A stretch of 64,000 nucleotides of DNA, taken from positions 1 to 64,000 of the forward strand of contig NZ_OPYI01000011.1 of the NCBI RefSeq assembly GCF_900343085.1, read 5' to 3'. The translations under genes and the position numbers were made by a program. Below, one piece after another: positions 8,299-16,368 of this stretch. The notes beneath the pieces are model-generated. The model ran no database searches. It had not been told where the DNA came from and worked only from the letters and a program-made list of their open reading frames with translations. The stretch's first letter is position 1. Every line of letters starts with the position of its first letter. This stretch comes from Aedoeadaptatus coli (lineage in GTDB: Bacteria; Bacillota; Clostridia; Tissierellales; Peptoniphilaceae).

Positions 8299-11200
8299 AT
8301 GGGATCTTTCGTACACTTGCATTTGCACTCGGAGTATTCGCTTTTAGACGGCTTTACGAAAATCGCCGACCTTCCCGAGCGGGTGAAGGCCATGGGCATG
8401 GATGCCGTGGCCTTGACGGACCACGGAAATATGTACGGCATGGTGGCCTTTTACAAGGCGGCGAAGGCGGCGGGCGTGAAGCCGATTTTGGGCTGCGAAG
8501 TCTACGTCACGAAGCAGGATAAATCCGTGACGGATAAGAGCAATCGGCGTTACCACTTGATTCTTCTCGCGGAAAATCAGGTGGGCTGGGAAAATTTAAT
8601 GGCCATCGTCTCCACAGGCTATGTGGACGGCTTTTACTACAAGCCCCGGGTGGACATGGAGGATTTAAGGAAGCACAGCGAGGGAATCATCGCCACCTCC
8701 GCCTGCTTGGGCGGGGAGGTGCAACAGGCCCTTCTTCAAAACGACGAGGCCGAGGCCAAGGCGGCGGCTTTGCGTTACCGGGAAATTTTCGGCGAAGATA
8801 ATTTCTTTTTGGAGCTTCAGGACCACGGCATGCGGGAGCAGAAAGAAGTGATCCGAAAGCTCCTGCGCCTTTCCAAGGAGACGGGGATCGACCTTGTCGC
8901 CACCAACGACTGCCACTACTTAAATAAAGAAGATGCCGATGCCCACGACGCCCTTTTGTGCATTCAAACGGCGTCGATTTTAGAGGAAGAGCAGCGCATG
9001 CGATTCCCCTCCGACGAATTTTACGTGAAGAGTCCGGAGGAAATGGCGGAGCTTTTCCCCTACGCCCCTGAGGCCTTGGAGAACACGGCGAAAATTGCCG
9101 ATCGCTGCAATGTGGAACTGGAATTTCACCACTTACATTTGCCCCATTTCGAACTGCCGGAAGGCTACACCAACGAAGGCTATTTGCGGGAGTTGGTGGA
9201 AAAGGGGCTCGTGAAGCGCTACGGCGAAGTGAATGAGGCCGTGCGCAATCGGGTAGAATTTGAACTGGATACGATTTTTTCCATGGGCTACACGGATTAC
9301 TTCCTCATCGTGTGGGACTTCATCGCCTTCGCCCGCGCTTCCGGCATCGAAGTGGGCCCGGGCAGGGGAAGCGCGGCGGGGAGCGTGGTTTCTTATGCTC
9401 TCGAGATCATCGACGTGGATCCCCTGAAGTTCGGCCTGCTCTTCGAGCGATTCTTAAATCCCGAGCGGGTGAGCATGCCGGATATCGACGTGGATTTCTG
9501 CTACGAACGCAGAGAAGAGGTCATCGACTACGTTATCGACAAATACGGGGAAGACCACGTGGCGCAAATCGTCACCTTCGGAACCTTAGGCGCCCGGGCC
9601 GCCATTCGCGACGTGGGTCGGGTCATGGATCTGCCCTACGGCCGCGTGGACTTTGTGGCGAAACAGGTGCCCAATGAATTAAACATCACCTTGAATCGGG
9701 CCCTGGAAATTTCGCCGTCGCTGAAAAAAGCCTACGACGAAGAAGAGGACGTGCACCGGCTCTTGGATTTGGCCCGTCGCCTGGAAGGCGTGCCCCGGCA
9801 CACCTCCACCCACGCCGCCGGCGTGGTGATCAGTCAAAATCCCATGACCGACTACGTGCCTCTGACGCGAAACGGCGAGATCATCTCCACCCAATTTAAT
9901 ATGATCGAGTTGGAAGAGCTGGGCCTGTTGAAAATGGACTTTTTGGGCTTGAGGACTCTCACGGTGATTCGCGACGCCCTTGCCTTTATCGAGCGGGACT
10001 ACGGCAAGAGAATCGACTTCGACGCCATGGACTACGACGATCCCGAGGTGCTGAAGCTCTTTCAGCGGGCGGAGACCCTGGGCGTGTTTCAATTTGAAAG
10101 CGGGGGCATGCGGGCTTTCTTGAAGGAATTAAAGCCCACGAAATTCGCCGACCTCGCCGCCGCCAACGCCCTGTTCCGGCCGGGGCCCATGAACCAGATT
10201 CCGAAATTCGTGGAATCGAAACACGATCCCTCGAAGATCACCTATCCCCACGAGGCGGTGAAGGATATTTTGGAAGAAACCTACGGCTGCATCGTGTATC
10301 AGGAACAGGTTATGGAAATCGTGCGCCGAGTCGGCGGCTACTCATTGGGCCGAGCGGACTTGGTGCGCCGGGCCATGAGCAAGAAGAAAATGGCCGTCAT
10401 GGAACAGGAGCGGCAGAACTTTATTTACGGCAGCTTAAACGACGACGGGGAAGTGGACGTGGCCGGCGCCCTGAGAAAGGGCGTGGACGAGGCCAGCGCC
10501 GACAAGATCTACGATCTCATGATCGACTTCGCCAACTACGCCTTTAACAAATCCCACTCCGTGGCCTACGCCGTGGTGGCCTACCGCACGGCCTGGCTGA
10601 AGCGCTACTATCCGGCGCAATTTATGGCGGCCCAGATCACCTCCTTTATGTCCAATAGCGATCACATGCGCATGTACATCGAGGAAGTGAAGCGGCTGAA
10701 CATTTCCCTCCTGCCGCCGGATGTGAACAAGAGCTATTTGAAATTCAATGTGGAAGACGGAGCCATTCGCTTCGGCCTGAAGGGCATTAAGAATGTCGGG
10801 GCCAATTTCGTCCGCGCCATTGAAGAGGCCAGGGGCGAAGGGCCTTTCACCTCCATGACGGATTTTATTCGCCGGGTGGATAAAGCGGCCCCCGGGGCCA
10901 TGAACAAGCGCAGCATGGAATCCTTGATCAAGGCCGGCGCCTTTGATAGCCTCGGGGGCAACAGGCCTCAGTACCTGGCCGTCTACGACAAGCTCATGGA
11001 CCAGATACAGGGAGAAAACAAACGAAACATCCCCGGCCAGGTGAGCTTGTTTCAACAGACGGAAAGCGCCATGGACGAAGCCCTTCCGAAGCTCAAGGAC
11101 TACGATCAAAAGCAGAAGCTGGAATACGAGCGGGACGTGCTGGGCATTTACGTCTCGGGCCATCCCCTGGAAGCTTACACGAAGAGCTTAAAGCGCCAAA

Positions 11201-11733
11201 CCAATACGGATACGGCGGATATTAAAGAGGCCCTGGAAACCACGGACGTCCTGTTTAATCGCACCTTAGGCGGCATGTTGCGTGAGACGCGAACCTTGGT
11301 GACGAAGAAAAATAAAATGATGGCCTTCGGCATTTTGGAAGACCTCTACGGCACCATCGAGCTCGTGGTCTTTCCCCAAGTTTACGCATCTCTGCTCCCG
11401 GGCCTTTTTGAAGAGGGAAAGCTCATTACCGTCACGGGCCGCATCGAGGGGAGCGAGGTGGAAGAAGGCAAGGTCTTGGTGGAATCCATACGTCCATTGG
11501 AAGATGTGGAGGCGGAGGAGAAGCTCTTTATCCGCCTGAAAAACCGCGACCTTCAAAAAGACATCGAAGGCGTGCTGGAAAACCACAGGGGTTCTGTTTC
11601 CGTGATTTTATACTTTACCGATGAGCAAAAAGCCCTGGGCCTTCCGAAACGCCTGGCGGTAAACTGCGACGACGAATTGATTCGGGATCTGAGCCGATAC
11701 GTGGATCCCGAGAAGGATATAATCAGAAAGTGA
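8299..11733 (+). CDS. dnaE: DNA polymerase III alpha subunit DnaE
   Basis: C-family replicative DNA polymerase, 1144 residues. The N-terminal PHP domain starts with FVHLHLHSEYSLLDG. The palm acidic motif PDIDVDF lies at residues 394-400, with GPGRGSAAGS just before it. The C-terminal part has the helix-hairpin-helix region and an OB-fold nucleic-acid domain (around LGGMLRETRTLVTKKNKMM, residue about 990). Firmicutes usually also carry PolC, which is not in this window, so this would act with it, in primer extension or lagging-strand work. It is followed six bases later by pfkA, a common arrangement in Clostridia. Confidence 0.96.
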   Translation: MGSFVHLHLHSEYSLLDGFTKIADLPERVKAMGMDAVALTDHGNMYGMVAFYKAAKAAGVKPILGCEVYVTKQDKSVTDKSNRRYHLILLAENQVGWENLMAIVSTGYVDGFYYKPRVDMEDLRKHSEGIIATSACLGGEVQQALLQNDEAEAKAAALRYREIFGEDNFFLELQDHGMREQKEVIRKLLRLSKETGIDLVATNDCHYLNKEDADAHDALLCIQTASILEEEQRMRFPSDEFYVKSPEEMAELFPYAPEALENTAKIADRCNVELEFHHLHLPHFELPEGYTNEGYLRELVEKGLVKRYGEVNEAVRNRVEFELDTIFSMGYTDYFLIVWDFIAFARASGIEVGPGRGSAAGSVVSYALEIIDVDPLKFGLLFERFLNPERVSMPDIDVDFCYERREEVIDYVIDKYGEDHVAQIVTFGTLGARAAIRDVGRVMDLPYGRVDFVAKQVPNELNITLNRALEISPSLKKAYDEEEDVHRLLDLARRLEGVPRHTSTHAAGVVISQNPMTDYVPLTRNGEIISTQFNMIELEELGLLKMDFLGLRTLTVIRDALAFIERDYGKRIDFDAMDYDDPEVLKLFQRAETLGVFQFESGGMRAFLKELKPTKFADLAAANALFRPGPMNQIPKFVESKHDPSKITYPHEAVKDILEETYGCIVYQEQVMEIVRRVGGYSLGRADLVRRAMSKKKMAVMEQERQNFIYGSLNDDGEVDVAGALRKGVDEASADKIYDLMIDFANYAFNKSHSVAYAVVAYRTAWLKRYYPAQFMAAQITSFMSNSDHMRMYIEEVKRLNISLLPPDVNKSYLKFNVEDGAIRFGLKGIKNVGANFVRAIEEARGEGPFTSMTDFIRRVDKAAPGAMNKRSMESLIKAGAFDSLGGNRPQYLAVYDKLMDQIQGENKRNIPGQVSLFQQTESAMDEALPKLKDYDQKQKLEYERDVLGIYVSGHPLEAYTKSLKRQTNTDTADIKEALETTDVLFNRTLGGMLRETRTLVTKKNKMMAFGILEDLYGTIELVVFPQVYASLLPGLFEEGKLITVTGRIEGSEVEEGKVLVESIRPLEDVEAEEKLFIRLKNRDLQKDIEGVLENHRGSVSVILYFTDEQKALGLPKRLAVNCDDELIRDLSRYVDPEKDIIRK

Positions 11734-11739
11734 GGCATT

Positions 11740-12696
11740 ATGGCCATAGGAGTATTGACAAGCGGCGGCGACGCGCCGGGCATGAACGCAGCCATACGGG
11801 CGTTGGTGCGCTCGGCGGTCTACGAAAACAAAGAGGTGCTGGGGATTCGAAACGGCTACACCGGCATTTTTAACGAGGACGCCATGAACATGGACCTGTC
11901 TTCCGTGGCCGACATTATTCACAAGGGAGGCACCATTTTGGGCACGAGCCGCTCGGAAAAAATGCGCACGGAAGAAGGGCTGATTGAAGCGAAAAAGCAT
12001 TTGGACGCCATGAACATCGAGCATTTGGTGGTCATCGGCGGCGACGGCTCCATGCACGGGGCCCTGGCTCTGTCGAAACTGGGCCAATCGGTGATTACCA
12101 TTCCCGCCACCATCGACAACGACTTGGGCTACCAACACGGCAGCATCGGCTTTTACACGGCCATCGAAACCATATTGGACGCCATCGGAAAGATTCGCGA
12201 CACCTCAAGCGCCCACAAGCGGGCCAATATTGTGGAGGTCATGGGCAGGCGCTGCGGCGATTTGGCCCTTTATGCGGGCATCGCCGGCGGGGCGGAGAGC
12301 GTGATCTTGCCCGAGGTGGATTTCGATTTCGACGGTGTGAAGAAAAAAATGCTCGCCGGCAAACTTCGCGGCAAGCGCCACCACATTATTCTTCTTACGG
12401 AAGACAAGCTTTCCGCCTACGCCTTGGCGAAAGATCTGGAAGAGGCCACGGGCATCGAGACGCGGGTCACCGTGCTGGGCTATGTGCAGCGAGGCGGCAT
12501 TCCCACCGGTGCCGACCGAATCAACGCGTCGCGCCTCGGGGCCGAGGCGGTGGCTTACTGCCGCGGCGAGAAAAAATCCCTTGCCCTCGGCTTGGTTCAC
12601 GGGGAGCTCAAAGCCATGGATCTGGAAGAGGCCCTGGCCGTGGAAAAAACCTTCGACCGCGACATGTACCACTTACTGGATAAAATTTCGATTTAG
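11740..12696 (+). CDS. pfkA: ATP-dependent 6-phosphofructokinase
   Basis: Cytoplasmic glycolytic enzyme phosphorylating fructose 6-phosphate to the 1,6-bisphosphate. It has the ATP-site GVLTSGGDAPGMNAA, the GGDGS motif and the catalytic TIDND. The family's usual PGTIDND reads PATIDND here, and the following GTDYTIGFDTA reads GYQHGSIGFYTA, so the substrate pocket edge is somewhat diverged, but the catalytic aspartates are kept. The 318-residue length is typical of the short bacterial type. It is operonic with dnaE upstream and pyk eight bases downstream. Confidence 0.94.
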   Translation: MAIGVLTSGGDAPGMNAAIRALVRSAVYENKEVLGIRNGYTGIFNEDAMNMDLSSVADIIHKGGTILGTSRSEKMRTEEGLIEAKKHLDAMNIEHLVVIGGDGSMHGALALSKLGQSVITIPATIDNDLGYQHGSIGFYTAIETILDAIGKIRDTSSAHKRANIVEVMGRRCGDLALYAGIAGGAESVILPEVDFDFDGVKKKMLAGKLRGKRHHIILLTEDKLSAYALAKDLEEATGIETRVTVLGYVQRGGIPTGADRINASRLGAEAVAYCRGEKKSLALGLVHGELKAMDLEEALAVEKTFDRDMYHLLDKISI

Positions 12697-12704
12697 GAGG
12701 GACG

Positions 12705-14450
12705 ATGAAAAAGACAAAAATCGTAGCCACCATCGGCCCGGCGTCTTGGGACGAGGCCACTTTGCGGGCCCTTTTCGCCGAGGGCGTCAATGTGTGTCGC
12801 CTGAATTTTTCCCACGGCGACCACGGGAGCCACAAAGAAACCATGGATCGGATCAAAAAAGTGCGGGAGGAAATGAATCTGCCCGTCGCCCTCATGCTGG
12901 ACACAAAGGGACCGGAGATTCGAACCGTCACCTTTAAAGAAGGGGAGGCCACTTTAAACGAAGGGGCGGCCTTCGCCCTTTACGCCGACGAAGGGGAAGG
13001 GGACGCGGCGGGCGTCTCCATTACCTACGACAGTCTTTATAAAGACGTGGCGCCGGGTCAGGTCATCTTGCTGGACGACGGGCTCATGGCCCTTGAAGTC
13101 GTGGGCATCGAAAACACGACCATCCACACGAAAGTCTTAAACGGCGGCGTGATTAAGGACCACAAGGGAATTAATGTCCCCGGAGCCTCCATTCAGCTGC
13201 CGGCCCTCACGGATAAAGATGTGGAAGACATTCGCTTCGGCATCGAGGAAGGAGTGGATTTTATCGCCGCCTCCTTTATTCGAAAAAAAGACGACCTCAT
13301 CGCCATTCGCAATGTCCTGGAAAGCCACGGCGGCGAGGGGATCAAGGTCATCGCGAAAATCGAAAACAAAGAGGGCATCGACAATATGGATGAAATCGCC
13401 TCCTTTGCCGACGGCATCATGGTGGCGAGAGGCGATATGGGCGTGGAAATCGAAACGGAGCGTGTGCCCCTGGTGCAGAAGCAATTAATCGAGCGGGCCA
13501 TCGACGAAGGGATTCCCGTGATCACCGCCACGCAAATGTTGGATTCCATGATTCGAAATCCCCGGCCCACGCGGGCGGAAGTGGGGGATGTGGCCAACGC
13601 CATTATCGACGGCACCAGCGCCGTCATGCTCTCGGGAGAAACCGCAGGAGGCAAGTACCCGGTGGAGGCGGTGAAGACCATGGCCAAGGTCTGCGCCTTC
13701 ACCGAAGCCGCCCTGGATTACGAACATATTTTAAATAAGGGCAGCCAGTTTAAGCGAAGCACCACCAATGTCATCGTGCGCCACGCCGTGGAAATGGCGG
13801 AAGAAATCTCCGCCGATGCCATCGTCATCGCCACGGCCACGGGATACAGCTCGAGAAATCTGGCGAAGTTTCGCCCGAAAGCCGACGTCTTTGCCGTCAC
13901 CGAAGACGACGCCGTGCTTCGGCAAATGAGCCTGCAGTGGGGCGTCACCGGCGTCAAGGGTGCGATCAATCAACAGCAAATTTTCGAAGAAACGGCGAAA
14001 ATCGTGAAGCGGGCAGGCTTCATTAAAGAAGGGGATTTAATCGTCATGGTGGCGGGGATTCCCCAAGGGGTGGCCGGAAGCACCAATGTGGTGAAGGTCC
14101 ATCAAGTGGCCTCGACGCTCCACAAAGGCGTGGGCATCGTCATGGGCAAAAAGACCGCCCGGGCAAGAATCGTCTCCGAAGACGGGGCCTACATGCGGGA
14201 CTTCACCGACGGTGACATTATCGTGGCGAAAAGCTACGAAAAAGCTCTGGCGCCCTATTTGGCTCGGGCCGGCGGCTTTATCTCAGAAGAAGAAGGCCTC
14301 ACCTCCCCGTCGGCCATCGCCGGTTTGTCCCTGGGCAAATGCACCATCGTGGGCTGCAAGGGAATCACCGACGGCCTGAAATCCGGCGACGTCATCACAA
14401 TGAACGCCGACACCGGGGAAATCTTCTTGGGGAATGTGCGCACGAAGTAG
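12705..14450 (+). CDS. pyk: Pyruvate kinase with C-terminal PEP-utiliser domain
   Basis: Final ATP-yielding enzyme of glycolysis, 581 residues. The N-terminal barrel includes TKIVATIGPAS, LDTKGPEIRT, the catalytic VIAKIENKEG and MVARGDMGVE, followed by the allosteric domain to about residue 475. The remaining ~105 residues form an extra phosphohistidine-type domain like that of PEP synthase, as in Bacillus pyruvate kinase; here the segment has LTSPSAIAGLSLG where related domains have a TSHAA-type histidine, so its phospho-site appears lost. A good ribosome site (GGAGG) precedes the ATG. Confidence 0.95.
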   Translation: MKKTKIVATIGPASWDEATLRALFAEGVNVCRLNFSHGDHGSHKETMDRIKKVREEMNLPVALMLDTKGPEIRTVTFKEGEATLNEGAAFALYADEGEGDAAGVSITYDSLYKDVAPGQVILLDDGLMALEVVGIENTTIHTKVLNGGVIKDHKGINVPGASIQLPALTDKDVEDIRFGIEEGVDFIAASFIRKKDDLIAIRNVLESHGGEGIKVIAKIENKEGIDNMDEIASFADGIMVARGDMGVEIETERVPLVQKQLIERAIDEGIPVITATQMLDSMIRNPRPTRAEVGDVANAIIDGTSAVMLSGETAGGKYPVEAVKTMAKVCAFTEAALDYEHILNKGSQFKRSTTNVIVRHAVEMAEEISADAIVIATATGYSSRNLAKFRPKADVFAVTEDDAVLRQMSLQWGVTGVKGAINQQQIFEETAKIVKRAGFIKEGDLIVMVAGIPQGVAGSTNVVKVHQVASTLHKGVGIVMGKKTARARIVSEDGAYMRDFTDGDIIVAKSYEKALAPYLARAGGFISEEEGLTSPSAIAGLSLGKCTIVGCKGITDGLKSGDVITMNADTGEIFLGNVRTK

Positions 14451-14457
14451 GGCGGCC

Positions 14458-14486
14458 TTGCATGAACAGCGGCAAATGCATATAAT
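14458..14486 (+). promoter_or_regulatory. Promoter of folT
   Basis: TTGCAT (14458-14463), a 17-base spacer and a perfect TATAAT (14481-14486) give a strong promoter starting the riboswitch transcript near 14493. Confidence 0.88.
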
Positions 14487-14492
14487 TGTTTC

Positions 14493-14618
14493 GTAAGTAG
14501 AGTAGGCAGAAGGCGTTAAGTGTTGAGAGATGGGAAGTTGCTCTCAAACGAAGAGTGAAGAGGCTCGCTATCTTCTGTCGCATCCGCTGCTGTCCTCTTA
14601 AGCAGCTTAAGGAGGAAA
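14493..14618 (+). promoter_or_regulatory. Tetrahydrofolate (THF) riboswitch
   Basis: The leader carries the conserved THF-aptamer segments GGCGTTAAGTGTTGAGAGATG and CGCATCCGCTGCT in the right order, directly ahead of a folate transporter gene. P1 can form between AGTAG (14501-14505) and CTGCT (14587-14591). Downstream, TCCTCTTAA (14593-14601) pairs with TTAA-GGAGGA (14607-14616), hiding the ribosome site. Alternatively GCTGCT pairs with AGCAGC (14601-14606), freeing it. This predicts translational repression when folate is bound. The motif match is seen; the switching order is inferred. Confidence 0.92.
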
Positions 14619-14619
14619 A

Positions 14620-15132
14620 ATGAAACAATTGAATACGAAGAAACTGGCCTTTTTGGCCGTCATGGTGGCGCTTCAAATCGTCTTTACCCGCACCTTGGGG
14701 ATCGACCTGGGAAGCGTGCAGAGAATCAGCTTCTCTTTCATTCCCGTCACCTTGGCCTCGGCGGTGGCAGGGCCCATCCCCTCGGGGATCGCGGCGGCGG
14801 TGGCCGATATTATCGGCTTCGTCACCAAACCCACGGGACCTTATTTCCCGGGATTCACCTTTAACGCCTTTTTAGGCGCGGTGATCTACGGCTATTTCTT
14901 CTACAAAAAAGAGCTGACTTTGAAACGCATCATCTTGGCCAATGTGGTGGCCACATTGGTGGTGAATGTTTGCTTAGGCACCGTGTGGGTGCACATGCTC
15001 ACGGGCAGCCCCTACGGGCCCCTGTTTGCGGCAAAACTTCCCTTCCAAGGCCTGATGCTCGTCATAAAAATCGTCGTACAAGTCTTGATTTTAAAACGGC
15101 TCGTCGACGAAGCCGCTCGGCTGTTTCGTTAA
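14620..15132 (+). CDS. folT: FolT folate ECF transporter S component
   Basis: Hydrophobic 170-residue S component with about six membrane helices, which binds folate and docks onto a shared energy-coupling module (the EcfA1-A2-T genes at 40.4-42.9 kb are the obvious partner). The folate assignment rests on the THF riboswitch in its leader and on typical segments such as RISFSFIPVTLASAVAGPIPSG near the N-terminus. It stands alone between pyk and a terminator. Confidence 0.9.
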   Translation: MKQLNTKKLAFLAVMVALQIVFTRTLGIDLGSVQRISFSFIPVTLASAVAGPIPSGIAAAVADIIGFVTKPTGPYFPGFTFNAFLGAVIYGYFFYKKELTLKRIILANVVATLVVNVCLGTVWVHMLTGSPYGPLFAAKLPFQGLMLVIKIVVQVLILKRLVDEAARLFR

Positions 15133-15137
15133 ATGAG

Positions 15138-15175
15138 CGCCTCGCCACTGTGAATCGGTGGCGGGGCGTTTTTTT
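15138..15175 (+). terminator. Terminator after folT
   Basis: CGCCTCGCCAC pairs with GTGGCGGGGCG around a nine-base loop and is followed by seven T. Confidence 0.92.
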
Positions 15176-15248
15176 ACGGAATATATGGTAAAATAATTGG
15201 CGTCAGACGTCTTTTCGGCGCATGCCGCAAACAGAAATAGGAGTTAGT

Positions 15249-16043
15249 ATGTCCAATGTCGCAGTTGCTTTTGTAAGTTCCGCCTTGGCCGGTCTCGCCA
15301 CCATGTTCGGCGCCCTGATCGTCTTTGTGTCGAAGTCGGACAATAAGAAATTTCTTTCATCCGCCCTGGGCTTTTCCGCCGGGGTTATGATTTTTATTTC
15401 CTTTATGGAAATGATGCCCATGGCACAGGAAAATTTCATGAAGACCATGGCAGACAAACAGGCTCAGTGGATGGTGCTGGCATCCTTCTTCGGGTCCATG
15501 GCCGTCTTCGGCATCATTTCCCACCTGGTGCCGGAAGCCGACGAGCCCCACGAAATTAAAACCGAAGAGGAAATGGAAGAGAGGAGCGAAGAGCTCGCCT
15601 TGGAGCAGGTGGGACTGAAAAGCGCCATCGCCATCGGGATCCACAACTTTCCCGAGGGGATGGTCACCTTCATGACGAGTTTGATGGATCCGGCCATGGG
15701 CCTTTCCATCGCCGTGGCCATCGCCATGCACAACATTCCCGAAGGCATCGGCGTGGCGGCCCCCATTTACTTCGCCACGGGAGACAAGAAGCGGGCACTG
15801 TGGCTCACCTTCTTAAGCGGCGTCTCGGAGCCCATCGGCGCCATTTTGGCCTATCTCTTGCTGCGCCCCTTTCTCACGCCCACCCTTTTCGGCGTGGTCT
15901 TCGGCGCCATTTCGGGCATCATGGTTTTGATCTCCTTCGACGAGCTTTTGCCCGCCTCCCGCGCCTACGGCGAGACCCATTTGTCTCTCTTGGGCCTGAT
16001 CTTCGGCATGATGGTCATGGGCGCCAGCTTAATTATTTTATAA
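15249..16043 (+). CDS. zupT: ZIP-family divalent metal transporter
   Basis: Membrane importer of the ZupT type, 264 residues and about eight helices. The two metal-binding helices carry HNFPEG and HNIPEG, the hallmark of the GufA/ZupT branch, which imports zinc and other divalent ions such as Fe and Mn. An acidic stretch (EIKTEEEMEERSEELALEQ) lies in the central cytoplasmic loop where other members have a His-rich loop. The start was placed at 15249 because AGGAG lies five bases upstream; an upstream in-frame ATG at 15222 has no such site. Confidence 0.88.
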   Translation: MSNVAVAFVSSALAGLATMFGALIVFVSKSDNKKFLSSALGFSAGVMIFISFMEMMPMAQENFMKTMADKQAQWMVLASFFGSMAVFGIISHLVPEADEPHEIKTEEEMEERSEELALEQVGLKSAIAIGIHNFPEGMVTFMTSLMDPAMGLSIAVAIAMHNIPEGIGVAAPIYFATGDKKRALWLTFLSGVSEPIGAILAYLLLRPFLTPTLFGVVFGAISGIMVLISFDELLPASRAYGETHLSLLGLIFGMMVMGASLIIL

Positions 16044-16062
16044 AAAGAATTTGTTTTTTTCC

Positions 16063-16090
16063 TTGACATTCCTTTTTGGTGTGCTATACT
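16063..16090 (+). promoter_or_regulatory. Promoter of the lysine-riboswitch transcript
   Basis: TTGACA (16063-16068), a 16-base spacer and TATACT (16085-16090), directly ahead of the aptamer. Confidence 0.85.
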
Positions 16091-16100
16091 CATACTCAAC

Positions 16101-16285
16101 AATCGAATCCACATGATAGAGGCGCACTTCACATCAGTAACGTTTATCTCCGGTCAATGGATAATCGTGAAAGGGTGACGTGCCGAGGGTTAGTCGCTTG
16201 TGTCCACAAGTCGCTATCACCGGGACGTAGGAGAATATCCTGCGTACTGTCGTTCTACGGAACGGAGAGCTATCGTGCCTTTTGA
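16101..16285 (+). promoter_or_regulatory. Lysine riboswitch (L box)
   Basis: GATAGAGGCGCACTTCA and CATCAGTAACG match the 5' core of the lysine aptamer. The GGGTGACGTGCCGAGG and CACCGGGACGTAGGAGAA segments follow, and the closing GGAGAGCTATC pairs back to GATAG to form P1. A terminator hairpin follows (16310-16339), so lysine should cause premature termination. The layout matches known L-box leaders of lysine synthesis and transport genes. Confidence 0.92.
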
Positions 16286-16307
16286 GTTTTTATTCTCGTG
16301 AAATAAT

Positions 16308-16339
16308 CAAGAGTCATGATAGTATCATGGCTCTTTTTT
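16308..16339 (+). terminator. Riboswitch-controlled terminator
   Basis: AGAGTCATGATA and TATCATGGCTCT pair and run into TTTTTT. It sits between the lysine aptamer and the start codon at 16369 and is the likely off-state structure. Confidence 0.88.
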
Positions 16340-16368
16340 CGATTGAAAACTCAGAAAGGAAGATTAAC

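Noticed and set aside
10435-11163. 242-codon open frame antisense to dnaE
   Set aside because: Shadow of the GC-rich third positions of dnaE; no ribosome site and no known motif.
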